Shown: one piece after another, positions 18,329 through 28,072 of the stretch | Position numbering within the stretch: the stretch's first letter is position 1 | Layout of the letters: every line of letters begins with the position of its first letter | Assembly: GCA_934096075.1 (NCBI GenBank) | Contig: CAKOLN010000004.1 | Span: 1-64,000, forward strand | Origin: an uncultured Bacilli bacterium | GTDB lineage: Bacteria > Bacillota_I > Bacilli_A > RF39 > UBA660 | Length of the DNA stretch: 64,000 nucleotides | Direction of reading: 5' to 3' | Made by a program: the position numbers and the translations under genes | The notes under the pieces: generated by a model | Database searches by the model: none | Seen by the model: only the letters and a program-made list of their open reading frames with translations | Told to the model about the DNA's origin: nothing

Positions 18329-20053
18329 TTAAACATCTTTTTTTAATTCTTTATTTTTCTCTTCTTCTTCAAGAATCTTATAAGCAATTTTACCTATATT
18401 AGTTCTAGGTAGTTCATCTCTAAATTCATATTCATAAGGTAAACTATACTTAGGTAAATATTCTTTACATAAATCTTTAATTTCTTTTTTAACTTTATCT
18501 TTAAAAATCACATCTTTATTTAAAACAATAAATGCCTTAGCAACATACATTTTATAAGGATGTGGTTTAGATACAACACATACTTCTTTTACCAAAGGAT
18601 GTTTACTAATAACACTTTCTATTTGACTAGGATAAACATTATAACCAGATGATACAATAATTCTTTTTAATCTTTGACTAAAATAAACAAAACCATTTTC
18701 ATCCATTTTACCCATATCACCAGTTCTAAGCCATAAATTCTTTTTATCTTTCAAAAATACTTTTTTATTTTCTTCAGGATCATTTAAATATCCAATCATA
18801 ACATTTGGACCACTAATTATAATTTCTCCAACTTCATTAACATCCAACATTTCTAAAGTTTCTGGATTAATAATTCTATAATTCATATCTTGACATGGTA
18901 TACCAATACTTTCTTTGGGTTGTATTTTTCTAGGCATTAATGTACTAGGTCCACTTCCTTCAGTAAGACCATATCCTACCCTCGCGGTTGCATTAGAGCC
19001 ATGACTTTTCATAAACTTATCAACACTTTTTTTAAGTTGGTCTGTTAATACATCACCGCCAACAATTATATCTTTAACAAATGATAAATCCATATCTTTA
19101 ATACTTTCATCATTAATCATAGTTTCCAAAAGTGAAGGTACTCCCACAACAAAATTAGGCTTATATTGTTTAATTAATCTAGCAAATTTCTTATAATTAA
19201 ATATAGGTATAAGAGTACACTTAACACCCTTACTAAGTGGAGTATGAATACATACATCTAAACCAAAAGCATGGAATACAGGCATAATGGTTAATATAGA
19301 ATCTCCTGGTCCAGCTGGTTCAATCATACTACCTGTTTGCATGGTAGGCGCATTAAAATTCTTATTAGATAAAATAATACCTTTAGGTTTACCACTAGTT
19401 CCACCACTAAACATTATTACAGCCGGATCATCAGTATCTCTTTTGTAAATGTATTTTCCATCATATAAATAACCAAAATCAATAAAGTCATTCCAACTTA
19501 TAATAAAATCTTTTTCGTAAGGCACTTTTACTTTCTTTTGTGTTAAATTATAAACAGTTTTAACTATCTTATTCATCTTATTACTTGGACTCATTACAAC
19601 TATTTTATCAATAAAAGTATTACTTCTAATTTCAAGAACTTTATCTAATGTAACATCTATTGTAAAAACATATTTACTATTAGTCATACATAAATAATTT
19701 TCTATTTCTTTAACAGCACTTAAAGGATGTATCATATTAGAAACAGCACCAACCATATTAACAGCATAAAATAATATAATTGCTTCAGGTATATTAGGTG
19801 AAATAATAGTAACTATATCATCTTTTTTAACACCTAATTCTTTTAGTCCTCTGGCTGCTTCTTCTATTTCTAATTTAAACTTTTTAAAAGATACTTTAGT
19901 CCCATAATATTCATATGCCGGACTATTAGGATATTTATCAATATTTTCTAACATAAACTCCCATAACATTTTATTTGGATATTTAAATGTTTTAGGTACA
20001 CCCTTATCATAAAAATCAACCCAAGGCTTAATATTTGTATTTTGTAGTTTCAC
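18329..20053 (-). CDS. AMP-dependent acyl-CoA synthetase/ligase
   Basis: A 574-residue adenylate-forming enzyme. It has the P-loop-like motif MFSGGTSGKPKGI, the A8 region LRTGDMG and the C-terminal lysine domain LPRTNIGKIAYK. It would activate a fatty or other carboxylic acid as acyl-AMP and load it on CoA or a carrier. Its start overlaps the preceding gene by 26 bp, indicating a transcriptional and translational pair with the E2-like protein. The substrate cannot be told from sequence. Confidence 0.85.
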   Translation of the reverse strand: MKLQNTNIKPWVDFYDKGVPKTFKYPNKMLWEFMLENIDKYPNSPAYEYYGTKVSFKKFKLEIEEAARGLKELGVKKDDIVTIISPNIPEAIILFYAVNMVGAVSNMIHPLSAVKEIENYLCMTNSKYVFTIDVTLDKVLEIRSNTFIDKIVVMSPSNKMNKIVKTVYNLTQKKVKVPYEKDFIISWNDFIDFGYLYDGKYIYKRDTDDPAVIMFSGGTSGKPKGIILSNKNFNAPTMQTGSMIEPAGPGDSILTIMPVFHAFGLDVCIHTPLSKGVKCTLIPIFNYKKFARLIKQYKPNFVVGVPSLLETMINDESIKDMDLSFVKDIIVGGDVLTDQLKKSVDKFMKSHGSNATARVGYGLTEGSGPSTLMPRKIQPKESIGIPCQDMNYRIINPETLEMLDVNEVGEIIISGPNVMIGYLNDPEENKKVFLKDKKNLWLRTGDMGKMDENGFVYFSQRLKRIIVSSGYNVYPSQIESVISKHPLVKEVCVVSKPHPYKMYVAKAFIVLNKDVIFKDKVKKEIKDLCKEYLPKYSLPYEYEFRDELPRTNIGKIAYKILEEEEKNKELKKDV

Positions 20054-20888
20054 TTATCTTATCACTCACTTTCTCCTCTAATAATTTAGGATCATTTAGT
20101 ATATCCTGCATTAATTTAACTGATTTAATAAAGTATACACCATCAGCTATTCTCTCATCTATATTAATTCCAAATTCACACATTTTTCTAACTTCTTGTT
20201 TACCATTCCTAAGTACTAGTTCATCTTTAATTTCTCCAATAGTACATAAAATAGAATTAGTACCAAAGTCTGTAAGATTATGATATATTGCACTACTTTT
20301 AATACTACCTAAATTAGAAACAATAACAGAACTATAATATATATTCTCATCAGTAAAACTTTTAGGTAATAAATCATGTCTATCCATAAATTTTATTATA
20401 CCTATAACAATACCCAATATAAATTTAGGTAACTTACCAACTATACTAACTATACTATTAGTACTTTGTTCCTCATCTTTTCTAATTCTACTTACTGACT
20501 TTTTAAACTTCTTCTTTAAACTGTCTAAATTATCATTCTTATCTATTTTAATTAAACTCATCATTTCTTTAGCTTCATCTTCATAATTAACTTTAGCAAC
20601 AAATCCAATAGAAACATCTTTCTTATCATAATGAGCCTTATTAATAACAAATCTATTTAAAAGTGGTCTATTATATATAGTCTTCCCTATTAATGTTACA
20701 AACGCATGAAAATAAGTTAAATCATTATCATTCTTTTTCTTATCTTCAACATATTTAACTAATTCCGTAACATCCATCTTTTGATTAATATATACATCAC
20801 TATCACATCTATTTGGTTTTAAATGTATCATTATTTTATGCATAGCATCTACATTTTTAACTAATTTAGCATCTCTTCTATCTCCCAT
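20028..20888 (-). CDS. E2/CAT-like acyltransferase domain protein, altered active site
   Basis: A 286-residue protein with the fold signature of 2-oxoacid dehydrogenase E2 or chloramphenicol acetyltransferases, including the C-terminal ending LMQDILNDPKLLEE. The usual catalytic DHRxxDG is written DERIADG (residues about 247-253 of the longest frame), replacing His with Glu. There is no lipoyl or subunit-binding domain. It is translationally coupled to an acyl-CoA ligase and follows an SDR gene, so a lipid or polyketide-type acyl transfer is possible. ATG at 20888 follows GGGTGA; TATAAT at 20907-20912. Confidence 0.65.
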   Translation of the reverse strand: MGDRRDAKLVKNVDAMHKIMIHLKPNRCDSDVYINQKMDVTELVKYVEDKKKNDNDLTYFHAFVTLIGKTIYNRPLLNRFVINKAHYDKKDVSIGFVAKVNYEDEAKEMMSLIKIDKNDNLDSLKKKFKKSVSRIRKDEEQSTNSIVSIVGKLPKFILGIVIGIIKFMDRHDLLPKSFTDENIYYSSVIVSNLGSIKSSAIYHNLTDFGTNSILCTIGEIKDELVLRNGKQEVRKMCEFGINIDERIADGVYFIKSVKLMQDILNDPKLLEEKVSDKISETTKYKY

Positions 20889-20919
20889 ATCATTCACCCA
20901 TATATTATTATACTAAATT

Positions 20920-21663
20920 TTAAGACACTTTTCTATGTTGTATTTTAAATAATATAGAAAGTACTAATTTAGTTGGTAAAAATCTACTAAAGAATATGCC
21001 TAATTTCACTTTAAAACCTGGTACTATAATTAATTTATTCTTTAAGCATTTATCAATAGCATACCTAGCAACATATTCACTACTTAACCCTTTTATACTA
21101 AATGTTCCAATTGCTACTTTATTAAAATTAGTATTAACTGGTCCAGGACATAATATGCTTATATGAATATTTTTATTCTTCTTTTTAAGTTCTTTATATA
21201 AACCTAAAGAATAACTTCTAACATAATTTTTAGTAGCATAGTATGTATTTAACATAGGCCCTCCAGGCATAAGGCCCGCACTTGAACTAACATTTAAGAT
21301 GTGTCCATTATCCATATATTCTAAACAAGTCTTAGTTATTTTATGTAAAGCAACTATATTAACATTAATCATTTCTATTTCTCTGTCTAAGCTAATTTCA
21401 TCATAAAAGCCAAAGGCACCAAATCCTGCATTATTAATAACAAAATCAGGTTTTTCTTTTAGTATATATTCACAAAGTTTATTAACATTATCACTATTAC
21501 TTAAATCACACACATATACACTTGAATTAATTAAAGCTTTAGAAACACTTTCTAATTTATCTTTATTACTACTAACTAATATTAATTCATTTTCTTTACT
21601 ACTTAAATATCTAGCCATATCTCTACCAATACCACTAGAAGCTCCTGTTATTAAAATTTTCAT
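20920..21663 (-). CDS. short-chain dehydrogenase/reductase
   Basis: A 247-residue classical SDR: NAD(P) motif TGASSGIG at the N-terminus, NNAG in the fourth strand, catalytic Ser in NVSSSAG and YYATK (Tyr-x-x-x-Lys). A C-terminal hydrophobic tail (FFSRFLPTKLVLSILF) suggests membrane association, as in DltE-like or lipid-modifying SDRs. GGTGAT lies 3 nt before the ATG. It probably acts with the ligase and acyltransferase downstream. Confidence 0.85.
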   Translation of the reverse strand: MKILITGASSGIGRDMARYLSSKENELILVSSNKDKLESVSKALINSSVYVCDLSNSDNVNKLCEYILKEKPDFVINNAGFGAFGFYDEISLDREIEMINVNIVALHKITKTCLEYMDNGHILNVSSSAGLMPGGPMLNTYYATKNYVRSYSLGLYKELKKKNKNIHISILCPGPVNTNFNKVAIGTFSIKGLSSEYVARYAIDKCLKNKLIIVPGFKVKLGIFFSRFLPTKLVLSILFKIQHRKVS

Positions 21664-21697
21664 ATTATCACCAATATAATAATATCATCTTTTCATA

Positions 21698-21721
21698 AAG
21701 AAAAAAAGTGGAAAGCCACTT
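21698..21721 (-). terminator. terminator of the ZIP transporter gene
   Basis: On the minus strand AAGTGG, CTTT, CCACTT form a stem-loop overlapping the TAA stop, followed by TTTTTC. Confidence 0.75.
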
Positions 21722-22520
21722 AACCTAATAATACATCTAAACACATCATGAATGAAAATCCCACTAATGTAAATAATGCCATTAATTTTTTTGATTTATT
21801 TGCCTGACTTTCAGGTATTAATTCTTCCACAACAACATATATCATCGCACCTGCTGCAAAACATAGAAAGAATGGTAAAATGTTTCTTACTTTAACAACA
21901 AGCAAAGCACCAATTACTCCACTTATAGGTTCTACTATTCCACTAAGTTGTCCATAAAAGAAAGCTTTTTTAACACTAAACCCTTCTCTTCTGAGTGGTA
22001 AACTAACTGCACTACCTTCAGGAAAATTCTGTAAACCTATACCTAAAGCAAAGACTAATGAAGACAGCAATAATTTTTCAGTCATACCATACATTAAAGA
22101 ACCAAATGATATACCTACTGCTAAACCTTCTGGTATATTATGTAATGTTATACTAACTATTAATAATAAACTTCTTTTAAAACTACCTGTATCTGCTCTT
22201 TTAGATTTTTTAAGTATCTTATCACATACTTTATCACCCAAGAACAATATAACCCCACCACTCATAAATCCAAATATAGCTATTAAAACAGAATTTTTAT
22301 TAAGTTCATTTGCAAGTTCAATACCAGGATCTAAAAGTGACCAAAAAGATGCGGCAATCATAACACCTGCTGCTATACCAAGCATTGCATCCATAACATT
22401 CTTATTAACTTTCTTAAAAAAGAAAACTATACTAGCACCTAAAAGTGTCATTAACCAAGTAAATGTAGTCGCAATTAAAGCCAATATAACTGGATCAACA
22501 TTTATTAAATTACTCAACAT
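21720..22520 (-). CDS. ZIP-family metal transporter
   Basis: A 266-residue membrane protein with about eight hydrophobic segments. The signature HNIPEGLAVG in the fourth segment and QNFPEGSAVS in the fifth (a variant of HNxPEG) mark a GufA/ZupT-type ZIP transporter, taking up Zn or related divalent cations. A cytoplasmic charged loop (KKSKRADTGSFKRS) is shorter and less His-rich than in many relatives. The start at 22520 follows GGTGAT by 6 nt; TATAAT (22534-22539) abuts it directly. Confidence 0.85.
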   Translation of the reverse strand: MLSNLINVDPVILALIATTFTWLMTLLGASIVFFFKKVNKNVMDAMLGIAAGVMIAASFWSLLDPGIELANELNKNSVLIAIFGFMSGGVILFLGDKVCDKILKKSKRADTGSFKRSLLLIVSITLHNIPEGLAVGISFGSLMYGMTEKLLLSSLVFALGIGLQNFPEGSAVSLPLRREGFSVKKAFFYGQLSGIVEPISGVIGALLVVKVRNILPFFLCFAAGAMIYVVVEELIPESQANKSKKLMALFTLVGFSFMMCLDVLLG

Positions 22521-22569
22521 AACCAATATCACCATTATAAGTTATGTCATAATTTTATAATTGTATAGG

Positions 22570-23292
22570 CTAAATATTTATTTTCTTATCAACTGTTTTA
22601 TTACTACTCTTTAAGAATTTAATAACATAATCTGTTACTTCTTCTCTTCTTTTACTTCTAAAAATATCATGATTAATACCCTTCACTACTAATAAATATT
22701 TTTCTTTACTCTTAATATTATCATAAACATAATTAGCACTAGACATAGGTACTATTATATCTTTAGTTCCTTCAATTATTAGTGTTGGTGTAAATACATC
22801 CCTCGCACATGGATAGTAAGTTTTAACTAATTTAATAAACTCTTTAACTGCGTTCGCAGGCATCCTTAAAAATCTAGAAATAACTTCTTCTCCAGAATAC
22901 TCTTTAATAACATCCATGCTAGTTTTAAATGAATCAATTAAATTCATATTGTCATTTTCTACTTTTAAATAATGGAATGCAGGTGCTGCCAAAACTAACT
23001 TTTTAATTTCTTTATATTTACTTGCAACATAAGCACTCATTACTCCACCCATTGAATGGCCTATTACATAAATATTTTTATAACCAAAATTAATTAACAT
23101 TTCTACATGTTCTTCACAAGATTTAATCCAATCTTCCATTTTAATCTTAGTTGCATTGGTATCATGCCCTGGTAATGTAAAAGAATAAACATCAAAATTA
23201 TGAACTAACTCTAATCTATTAGCCAAATATTCTTCATCATAAGTTCCTCCACCAAATCCATGAATAATTAAAATTGCTTTTCTATATCTCAT
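22570..23292 (-). CDS. alpha/beta hydrolase (carboxylesterase-like)
   Basis: A 240-residue hydrolase. It has the oxyanion HGFGGG motif, nucleophile elbow GHSMGG, acid EGTKDIIVP and histidine GINHDIF, matching monoacylglycerol lipase/Est30-type esterases. ATG at 23292 follows GGGTGA; TATAAT lies at 23311-23316. Substrate unknown; its position next to the lipid-type block 18.3-21.7 kb may be meaningful. Confidence 0.82.
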   Translation of the reverse strand: MRYRKAILIIHGFGGGTYDEEYLANRLELVHNFDVYSFTLPGHDTNATKIKMEDWIKSCEEHVEMLINFGYKNIYVIGHSMGGVMSAYVASKYKEIKKLVLAAPAFHYLKVENDNMNLIDSFKTSMDVIKEYSGEEVISRFLRMPANAVKEFIKLVKTYYPCARDVFTPTLIIEGTKDIIVPMSSANYVYDNIKSKEKYLLVVKGINHDIFRSKRREEVTDYVIKFLKSSNKTVDKKINI

Positions 23293-23439
23293 ATCGTTCA
23301 CCCTAATATAATTATACAAGATAAACTATTTTAATAAAAGAGGTTTTTTGTTATAATTAATTTAGTGATAAGATGAATATTTAAACAAATAATAAAAACT
23401 ATAAATAACAAAATAATGATAAAAAAGAAGGTGAGTAAA

Positions 23440-23922
23440 ATGAATGATTTAACAAAAAGAAAAATAAAAAAATATATTAAAAAAAATTTTCCCATTGCCA
23501 TAAAAATTTCCAAAATATCTCCAATTTATCTAATTGGTGGCACACTAAGAGATATTGAATCTTCTAGAAAACCAAAAGATTTAGATTTTGTAGTTTTAGA
23601 TGATACTAATCAAATAGTGAAATCTGTTATAAGTAAATACAATCTGAAATTTGAAATAAACAAACTTGGTGGATACAAAATATTTTATAATGATATTATA
23701 GTAGATTTATGGAGCACAAATGATTTATTAAAGAGCATCGAATACAATATTGAAGGATTATTTTATGATGTAAAGAACGATTTACTAATTCCGTTTGGCT
23801 ATTACGATGCTATAGAAAATGGATTACTACAAATTAATCCAAACAACAATATTTTAGATGATGAAAAAAAGAAAAATAGAAAAGTAAAATTTGAAAATTA
23901 TATCAAATCAAAAAATAAATAA
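23440..23922 (+). CDS. orphan nucleotidyltransferase head domain
   Basis: A 160-residue protein consisting of the Pol-beta-type head found in poly(A) polymerase and CCA-adding enzymes: YLIGGTLRDIES followed by KPKDLDFVVLDD supplies the GG, RD and DxD elements. The neck, body and tail domains needed for CCA addition are missing, so the role is unknown. ATG at 23440 follows GGTGAG. It is divergent from the esterase gene. Confidence 0.65.
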   Translation: MNDLTKRKIKKYIKKNFPIAIKISKISPIYLIGGTLRDIESSRKPKDLDFVVLDDTNQIVKSVISKYNLKFEINKLGGYKIFYNDIIVDLWSTNDLLKSIEYNIEGLFYDVKNDLLIPFGYYDAIENGLLQINPNNNILDDEKKKNRKVKFENYIKSKNK

Positions 23923-24010
23923 TCTACATTTTTACGTAATATGTCTGTAAAAGTTGTAAAAAAAGTAAATATTTTTCTTATAAACATGATATAATAATAT
24001 TGGTGATAAT

Positions 24011-24409
24011 ATGAAAAAGGAAAATTTAAAAATAGTTGGCGCTATGGTAGGTGGTGCATTAGTAGGTGGAGCTGCTGGTATTCTATTCGCACCTAGAAAA
24101 GGATCTGAAACAAGAGAAAAAATTAAAGATTCTATTAATGATTTATTAGAAAGGACACAATCTATCGATAAGGAGGATATAAGAAAATATATAGAAAAAG
24201 AATTAGAAAATATTGACTTTGAAATTGTTAAGCTTGATGAACTTGATAGTTATAAAAAAGCTAAAAGACAAGCTAAAAAAGTTATTAAAAAAATCGATAA
24301 ATTAATAAAATATACTAAGAAAAAAGGTATGGAAGATTTTGAAGATTTAACTAATGAATTAAAAGAAAAAGCTGAAGAAATATCAGAAGAAATATTAACA
24401 AATTTATAA
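24011..24409 (+). CDS. YtxH-domain protein
   Basis: A 132-residue protein. The N-terminal glycine-rich hydrophobic segment (VGGALVGGAAGILFAPRKG) followed by ETREKIKD is the YtxH signature of Bacillota stress-related proteins; the rest is a long charged helix. It is probably membrane-associated. An extended -10 (TGATATAAT, 23987-23995) and GGTGAT lie immediately upstream of the ATG. Confidence 0.85.
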   Translation: MKKENLKIVGAMVGGALVGGAAGILFAPRKGSETREKIKDSINDLLERTQSIDKEDIRKYIEKELENIDFEIVKLDELDSYKKAKRQAKKVIKKIDKLIKYTKKKGMEDFEDLTNELKEKAEEISEEILTNL

Positions 24410-24410
24410 A

Positions 24411-24438
24411 AATAGTATTGTTGACAAACAATACTATT
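24411..24438. terminator. bidirectional terminator
   Basis: AATAGTATTGTT and AACAATACTATT form a perfect 12-bp stem with loop GACA between convergent genes; T-rich tracts flank both sides. Confidence 0.85.
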
Positions 24439-25006
24439 TTCTTTCTTTATTATATACTTTTGCAATTACAATGGCTCCAATAAATGCAATCATTATTCCA
24501 AAAAATATACTTATTATAAGAGCATCATTTCTATAATATTTAGTAAGTACTTCTTCTACTTTATCAACTTTTTCTTCACTTTGATAAAGCCTTAAAAATG
24601 TTTTTAATAATGTTTCTTTATTATTTTCATTAAATGTTATAAAGTATGAATCTCCAACAACCATAAATGGAACATCGGAAGATTGACTTTGTAAATAATC
24701 AAGCGTATTTGCAAATAATTCTTTATTATCTTCATTGGTATATATTTCATAACTTTTTAATTTAAAGAATTGTCCATATTCTTCACATAAATCATTTAAA
24801 TAATTTAATAAATCTAGGGTTTTTGATTCTCCATATTGTTTAAATAAATATATAATCGCCTGATTATCAGTTTCTTTATAATCTGGACATTTAACTTCAA
24901 TATTTTCTCTTTCTAATGATTCAATTAATCCTTCACTTTTAATTTCAGCATTTAATACTAAAGGGGATATTAAAATTAATGTAATAATCATTAAAATTTT
25001 TTTCAT
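24434..25006 (-). CDS. secreted thioredoxin-like protein with C-terminal anchor
   Basis: A 190-residue protein with a signal peptide (residues 1-19) and a C-terminal membrane helix (ALIISIFFGIMIAFIGAIVI). The middle resembles a thioredoxin fold: AIIYLFKQYGES where a CxxC would sit, and DVPFMVVGDSYF like the cis-Pro loop. The redox CxxC is absent. It is 13 nt downstream of the Trp-rich protein gene and probably in the same operon. Confidence 0.5.
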   Translation of the reverse strand: MKKILMIITLILISPLVLNAEIKSEGLIESLERENIEVKCPDYKETDNQAIIYLFKQYGESKTLDLLNYLNDLCEEYGQFFKLKSYEIYTNEDNKELFANTLDYLQSQSSDVPFMVVGDSYFITFNENNKETLLKTFLRLYQSEEKVDKVEEVLTKYYRNDALIISIFFGIMIAFIGAIVIAKVYNKERK

Positions 25007-25019
25007 TTTTACCTCCTGT

Positions 25020-26324
25020 TTATTTTCCGTATCTATAATTATATTTAATTAACACTTTAACATTTTCATCTTTTTCCATGTCTTCAACTGTTTTACCAGT
25101 TTGTTCTTCAAAATCTTCTCTATTTAAATATTTATCAAAAATTTCATTTGAATGCAATAAGTAATAAGCACGATATCTTTGATGAATATCTGTTTTTTCT
25201 TGTCTATAACTAGAATTACTACTATCAACTCTAGAATCTTCATTCCAACTTGTCCAAGATGTAAATGATGTTAAAGCTTCATCTTTATATGGATAGTTTT
25301 TGCTAGCCATAGTCTGTGGACTAGAATAACCCCTTTCAGTTCCATTATACCATCTCCATAATGTATCTACATATCTATACATAGTAACTGTTTCTTTTTC
25401 TCTTTCAGTATATTTTACCTTATCTTCTTCATTATCTATCGATGGAACATAATTACCATTATCATAATAAATTTTATTACCCTTTTTATCTAAATAATAC
25501 CATCTATATGCTGTTGTAGAATGAATTTTTCTATAACTGTATACTTCTGGATAATTAGTACTCCATTCACTAGGTTCACTTTCAATAGATGTTCTAGTGT
25601 CTTTTTTAGAATATCCAGCAGGCTGTTCAGATGAAAAATCACTATAATCATTATTAGGATTTTTATAAAATTTCCATTTTTGGTCTCTAAAACTATAATA
25701 TGTTTTCTTTTCAGTTTCATAAGTGATTAACTCTCCAGGTTCAGGTATTCTAGGCCATTTAAATTGATCATAAGGTAGATTTACATCCCATTCAGAAAGT
25801 TCAGGATTTATATATTTGCTTTCTATCCAATTAGTCCAAGCTGTATAATTTTTTGTTATTTCATAATAGTTAAAGACAACTTCTACATCAACTAAACTTT
25901 TTCCTTCAGGATATTTATTTGTAATTTTACTCATTTTATATCTTTTATCTGTTGTACAATAAGAGCAATTTTTTAAATTAAAAGTTTTAACATACTTTCC
26001 TTCTGCTTGAGTAATTGTTACATTTCCTGTACAAGTATTTCCTTTAAATTCTAAATCTAAATCAGGTACTTTACTAACATTAATCGTAACCGATTTACCA
26101 TCTAAAGTTGGTAACATATTATTTCTATCAGCATATTCAAAAGTAGCATCCATTACTCTTTCTTCAATGGATAAACAATTATTATTTTTTACTGTGCTAA
26201 CTATTATAAATATTACAATTACTATGACTATCATTATAGATAAAACAATAACTGGTGTATAATCTTTCTTTAAATTAGCACTCCTTTTTTTTATAGTTCC
26301 AGAATTAAAAATACTGTATTTCAT
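25020..26324 (-). CDS. Trp/Tyr-rich membrane-anchored surface protein, unknown
   Basis: A 434-residue protein with one N-terminal membrane segment (about residues 24-45) and a large external region. The first external part has Cys pairs (KGNTCTGNVTI, NCSYCTTDKR) suggesting disulfides. The rest contains repeated aromatic units such as YTAWTNWIES, AYRWYYLD, LWRWYNGTE and FTSWTSWNE. No family recognised. GAGGTGA precedes the ATG. It pairs with the thioredoxin-like gene downstream, which could assist folding. Confidence 0.6.
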   Translation of the reverse strand: MKYSIFNSGTIKKRSANLKKDYTPVIVLSIMIVIVIVIFIIVSTVKNNNCLSIEERVMDATFEYADRNNMLPTLDGKSVTINVSKVPDLDLEFKGNTCTGNVTITQAEGKYVKTFNLKNCSYCTTDKRYKMSKITNKYPEGKSLVDVEVVFNYYEITKNYTAWTNWIESKYINPELSEWDVNLPYDQFKWPRIPEPGELITYETEKKTYYSFRDQKWKFYKNPNNDYSDFSSEQPAGYSKKDTRTSIESEPSEWSTNYPEVYSYRKIHSTTAYRWYYLDKKGNKIYYDNGNYVPSIDNEEDKVKYTEREKETVTMYRYVDTLWRWYNGTERGYSSPQTMASKNYPYKDEALTSFTSWTSWNEDSRVDSSNSSYRQEKTDIHQRYRAYYLLHSNEIFDKYLNREDFEEQTGKTVEDMEKDENVKVLIKYNYRYGK

Positions 26325-26380
26325 TTAATTCACCTCATCTACTATAAAATATATCATATTTTTGTATCAAAAACAATAAA

Positions 26381-28006
26381 TTACTCATCACTTTCATTTA
26401 ACATTTCATAATGAAGTACTATATCTCTATCATAATAAACAATTCTTCCACTTGGTAATAAAAGCATTCTATTGATTCCTAAATTATCAACAAAGTCTAA
26501 ATTATGAGATACAACAAGCAAGGTACCTTCAAATTCTTTAAAAGTATCTGCAATTATCATTTGTGTCATAGGATCTAAATGGTTAGTAGGTTCATCTAAA
26601 AGAATAGTATTAGCTCCACTTAAACTTATTTTGGCAAGAGCTACTCTACTTCTTTCTCCCGGAGACAATACACTAACTTTTTTATAAATATCATCACCGC
26701 TAAACAAGAAACTACCAAGTAACTTTCTAAGTTCATAATCCCTTAGATTATATTCACTAAAATTATTTAAAATACTCTTATCTAAATCAAGTATTTCATG
26801 TTCTTGGGCATAATAAGATATATTAGTTTTTTCACCAACACATATTTCTCCTTCAATAGGATTTAATTCACCCATAATTAATTTTAAAAGTGTAGATTTA
26901 CCAATACCATTTTCTCCTACTATCAAGAATTTTTCTCCCCTAGATATATCAAATGTTAACTTATCATATAAAAGATTATCTAAGGTATAACCAAATGTAA
27001 GACTATTTGATTTAATAGGTATACTATAACTTGGATAATCTATATGCATCTTTATTCTAGCATACTTATTCTTTTTCTCTAACTCTACCTTTTCACTTTG
27101 TAATCTTTCTAATTTCTTTATTCTATCTTTAGCAATATTTGCTTTCTTTTCGTTACCTCTTATATATTTACTAATGATTTTCTTAAGTTTTTCTTCTTCT
27201 TTAACTTGCTTTTCATGCAACCTTAAAGTAGCCTTATCTCTTTCTTCTTTAATAGTCAAATATTTTTTATAATTACCATTAAATAGTTCTACTTTATGTT
27301 TTATTTTATCTACATATAAAGTTCTAGTAGTAACTTCATTTAAAAACTCTACATCATGTGAAATAACAAGTACTAAACCTTTATACTTTTTTAAATAATT
27401 TATAATATAATCTTTGGTATCTAAATCTAAATGGTTTGTAGGTTCATCTAATAATAGTATTTCAGGATTAGAATATAATAGTCTTGCAAATGCTACTTTA
27501 GATTTTTGTCCACCAGAAATATTTTTTAATTTTAAATCAAGTAAATCATCATTAATATTCATACCACTTATTATTTTTAATAGTATTCCTTCAGCATTAT
27601 ATTCATCATAATATGTTAATTTATCTTCAACTTTAGATATCTCTTTATATTTAATATTTAGTAATTTTTCATCTGTAATACTACCAATTTCCTCATATAA
27701 AGAATTTAATTTTTCTTTTAATTCTTTAATAGGTCTACCTAAAAGTAAATAGTCAAATACTGTGATATCATCACTTGGAATTTCATCTGTAATAACTTGT
27801 GGAAGAAATCCTATATTAATGTTATTTTTTAGTTTAATTCTACCACTATCAGGAACCAGTTTTCCAAGTATTAAATTAAATAATGTTGATTTACCAGCAC
27901 CATTTACTCCCACTATGCCTACTTTATCGGTATCATTAAATTGTACTGTAATATCATCAAAGATTGTTTGTAAATCAAATGACATACTTAGATTTTCTAT
28001 ATACAT
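26381..28006 (-). CDS. ABC-F ATPase
   Basis: A 541-residue protein with two ABC domains and no membrane segments. Each half has Walker A (GVNGAGKST; GENGIGKST), an LSGGQ-type signature (ISGGQKSKVA; LSPGERSRVA) and LLDEPTNHLD. A linker helix region (residues about 240-320) lies between them. ABC-F proteins act on the ribosome, affecting translation or antibiotic resistance; the subgroup cannot be fixed by eye. AAGGTGAG precedes the ATG. Confidence 0.9.
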   Translation of the reverse strand: MYIENLSMSFDLQTIFDDITVQFNDTDKVGIVGVNGAGKSTLFNLILGKLVPDSGRIKLKNNINIGFLPQVITDEIPSDDITVFDYLLLGRPIKELKEKLNSLYEEIGSITDEKLLNIKYKEISKVEDKLTYYDEYNAEGILLKIISGMNINDDLLDLKLKNISGGQKSKVAFARLLYSNPEILLLDEPTNHLDLDTKDYIINYLKKYKGLVLVISHDVEFLNEVTTRTLYVDKIKHKVELFNGNYKKYLTIKEERDKATLRLHEKQVKEEEKLKKIISKYIRGNEKKANIAKDRIKKLERLQSEKVELEKKNKYARIKMHIDYPSYSIPIKSNSLTFGYTLDNLLYDKLTFDISRGEKFLIVGENGIGKSTLLKLIMGELNPIEGEICVGEKTNISYYAQEHEILDLDKSILNNFSEYNLRDYELRKLLGSFLFSGDDIYKKVSVLSPGERSRVALAKISLSGANTILLDEPTNHLDPMTQMIIADTFKEFEGTLLVVSHNLDFVDNLGINRMLLLPSGRIVYYDRDIVLHYEMLNESDE

Positions 28007-28032
28007 AATCTCACCTTACTTCTTAATAAGTT

Positions 28033-28063
28033 CAAAAAAAAGAATTAACAATTTGTAATTCTT
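28033..28063 (-). terminator. intrinsic terminator
   Basis: AAGAATTA and TAATTCTT (28040-28063) form an 8-bp stem; on the minus strand it is followed by TTTTTTT. Ends the 28073 gene. Confidence 0.8.
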
Positions 28064-28072
28064 CAAATCTTA

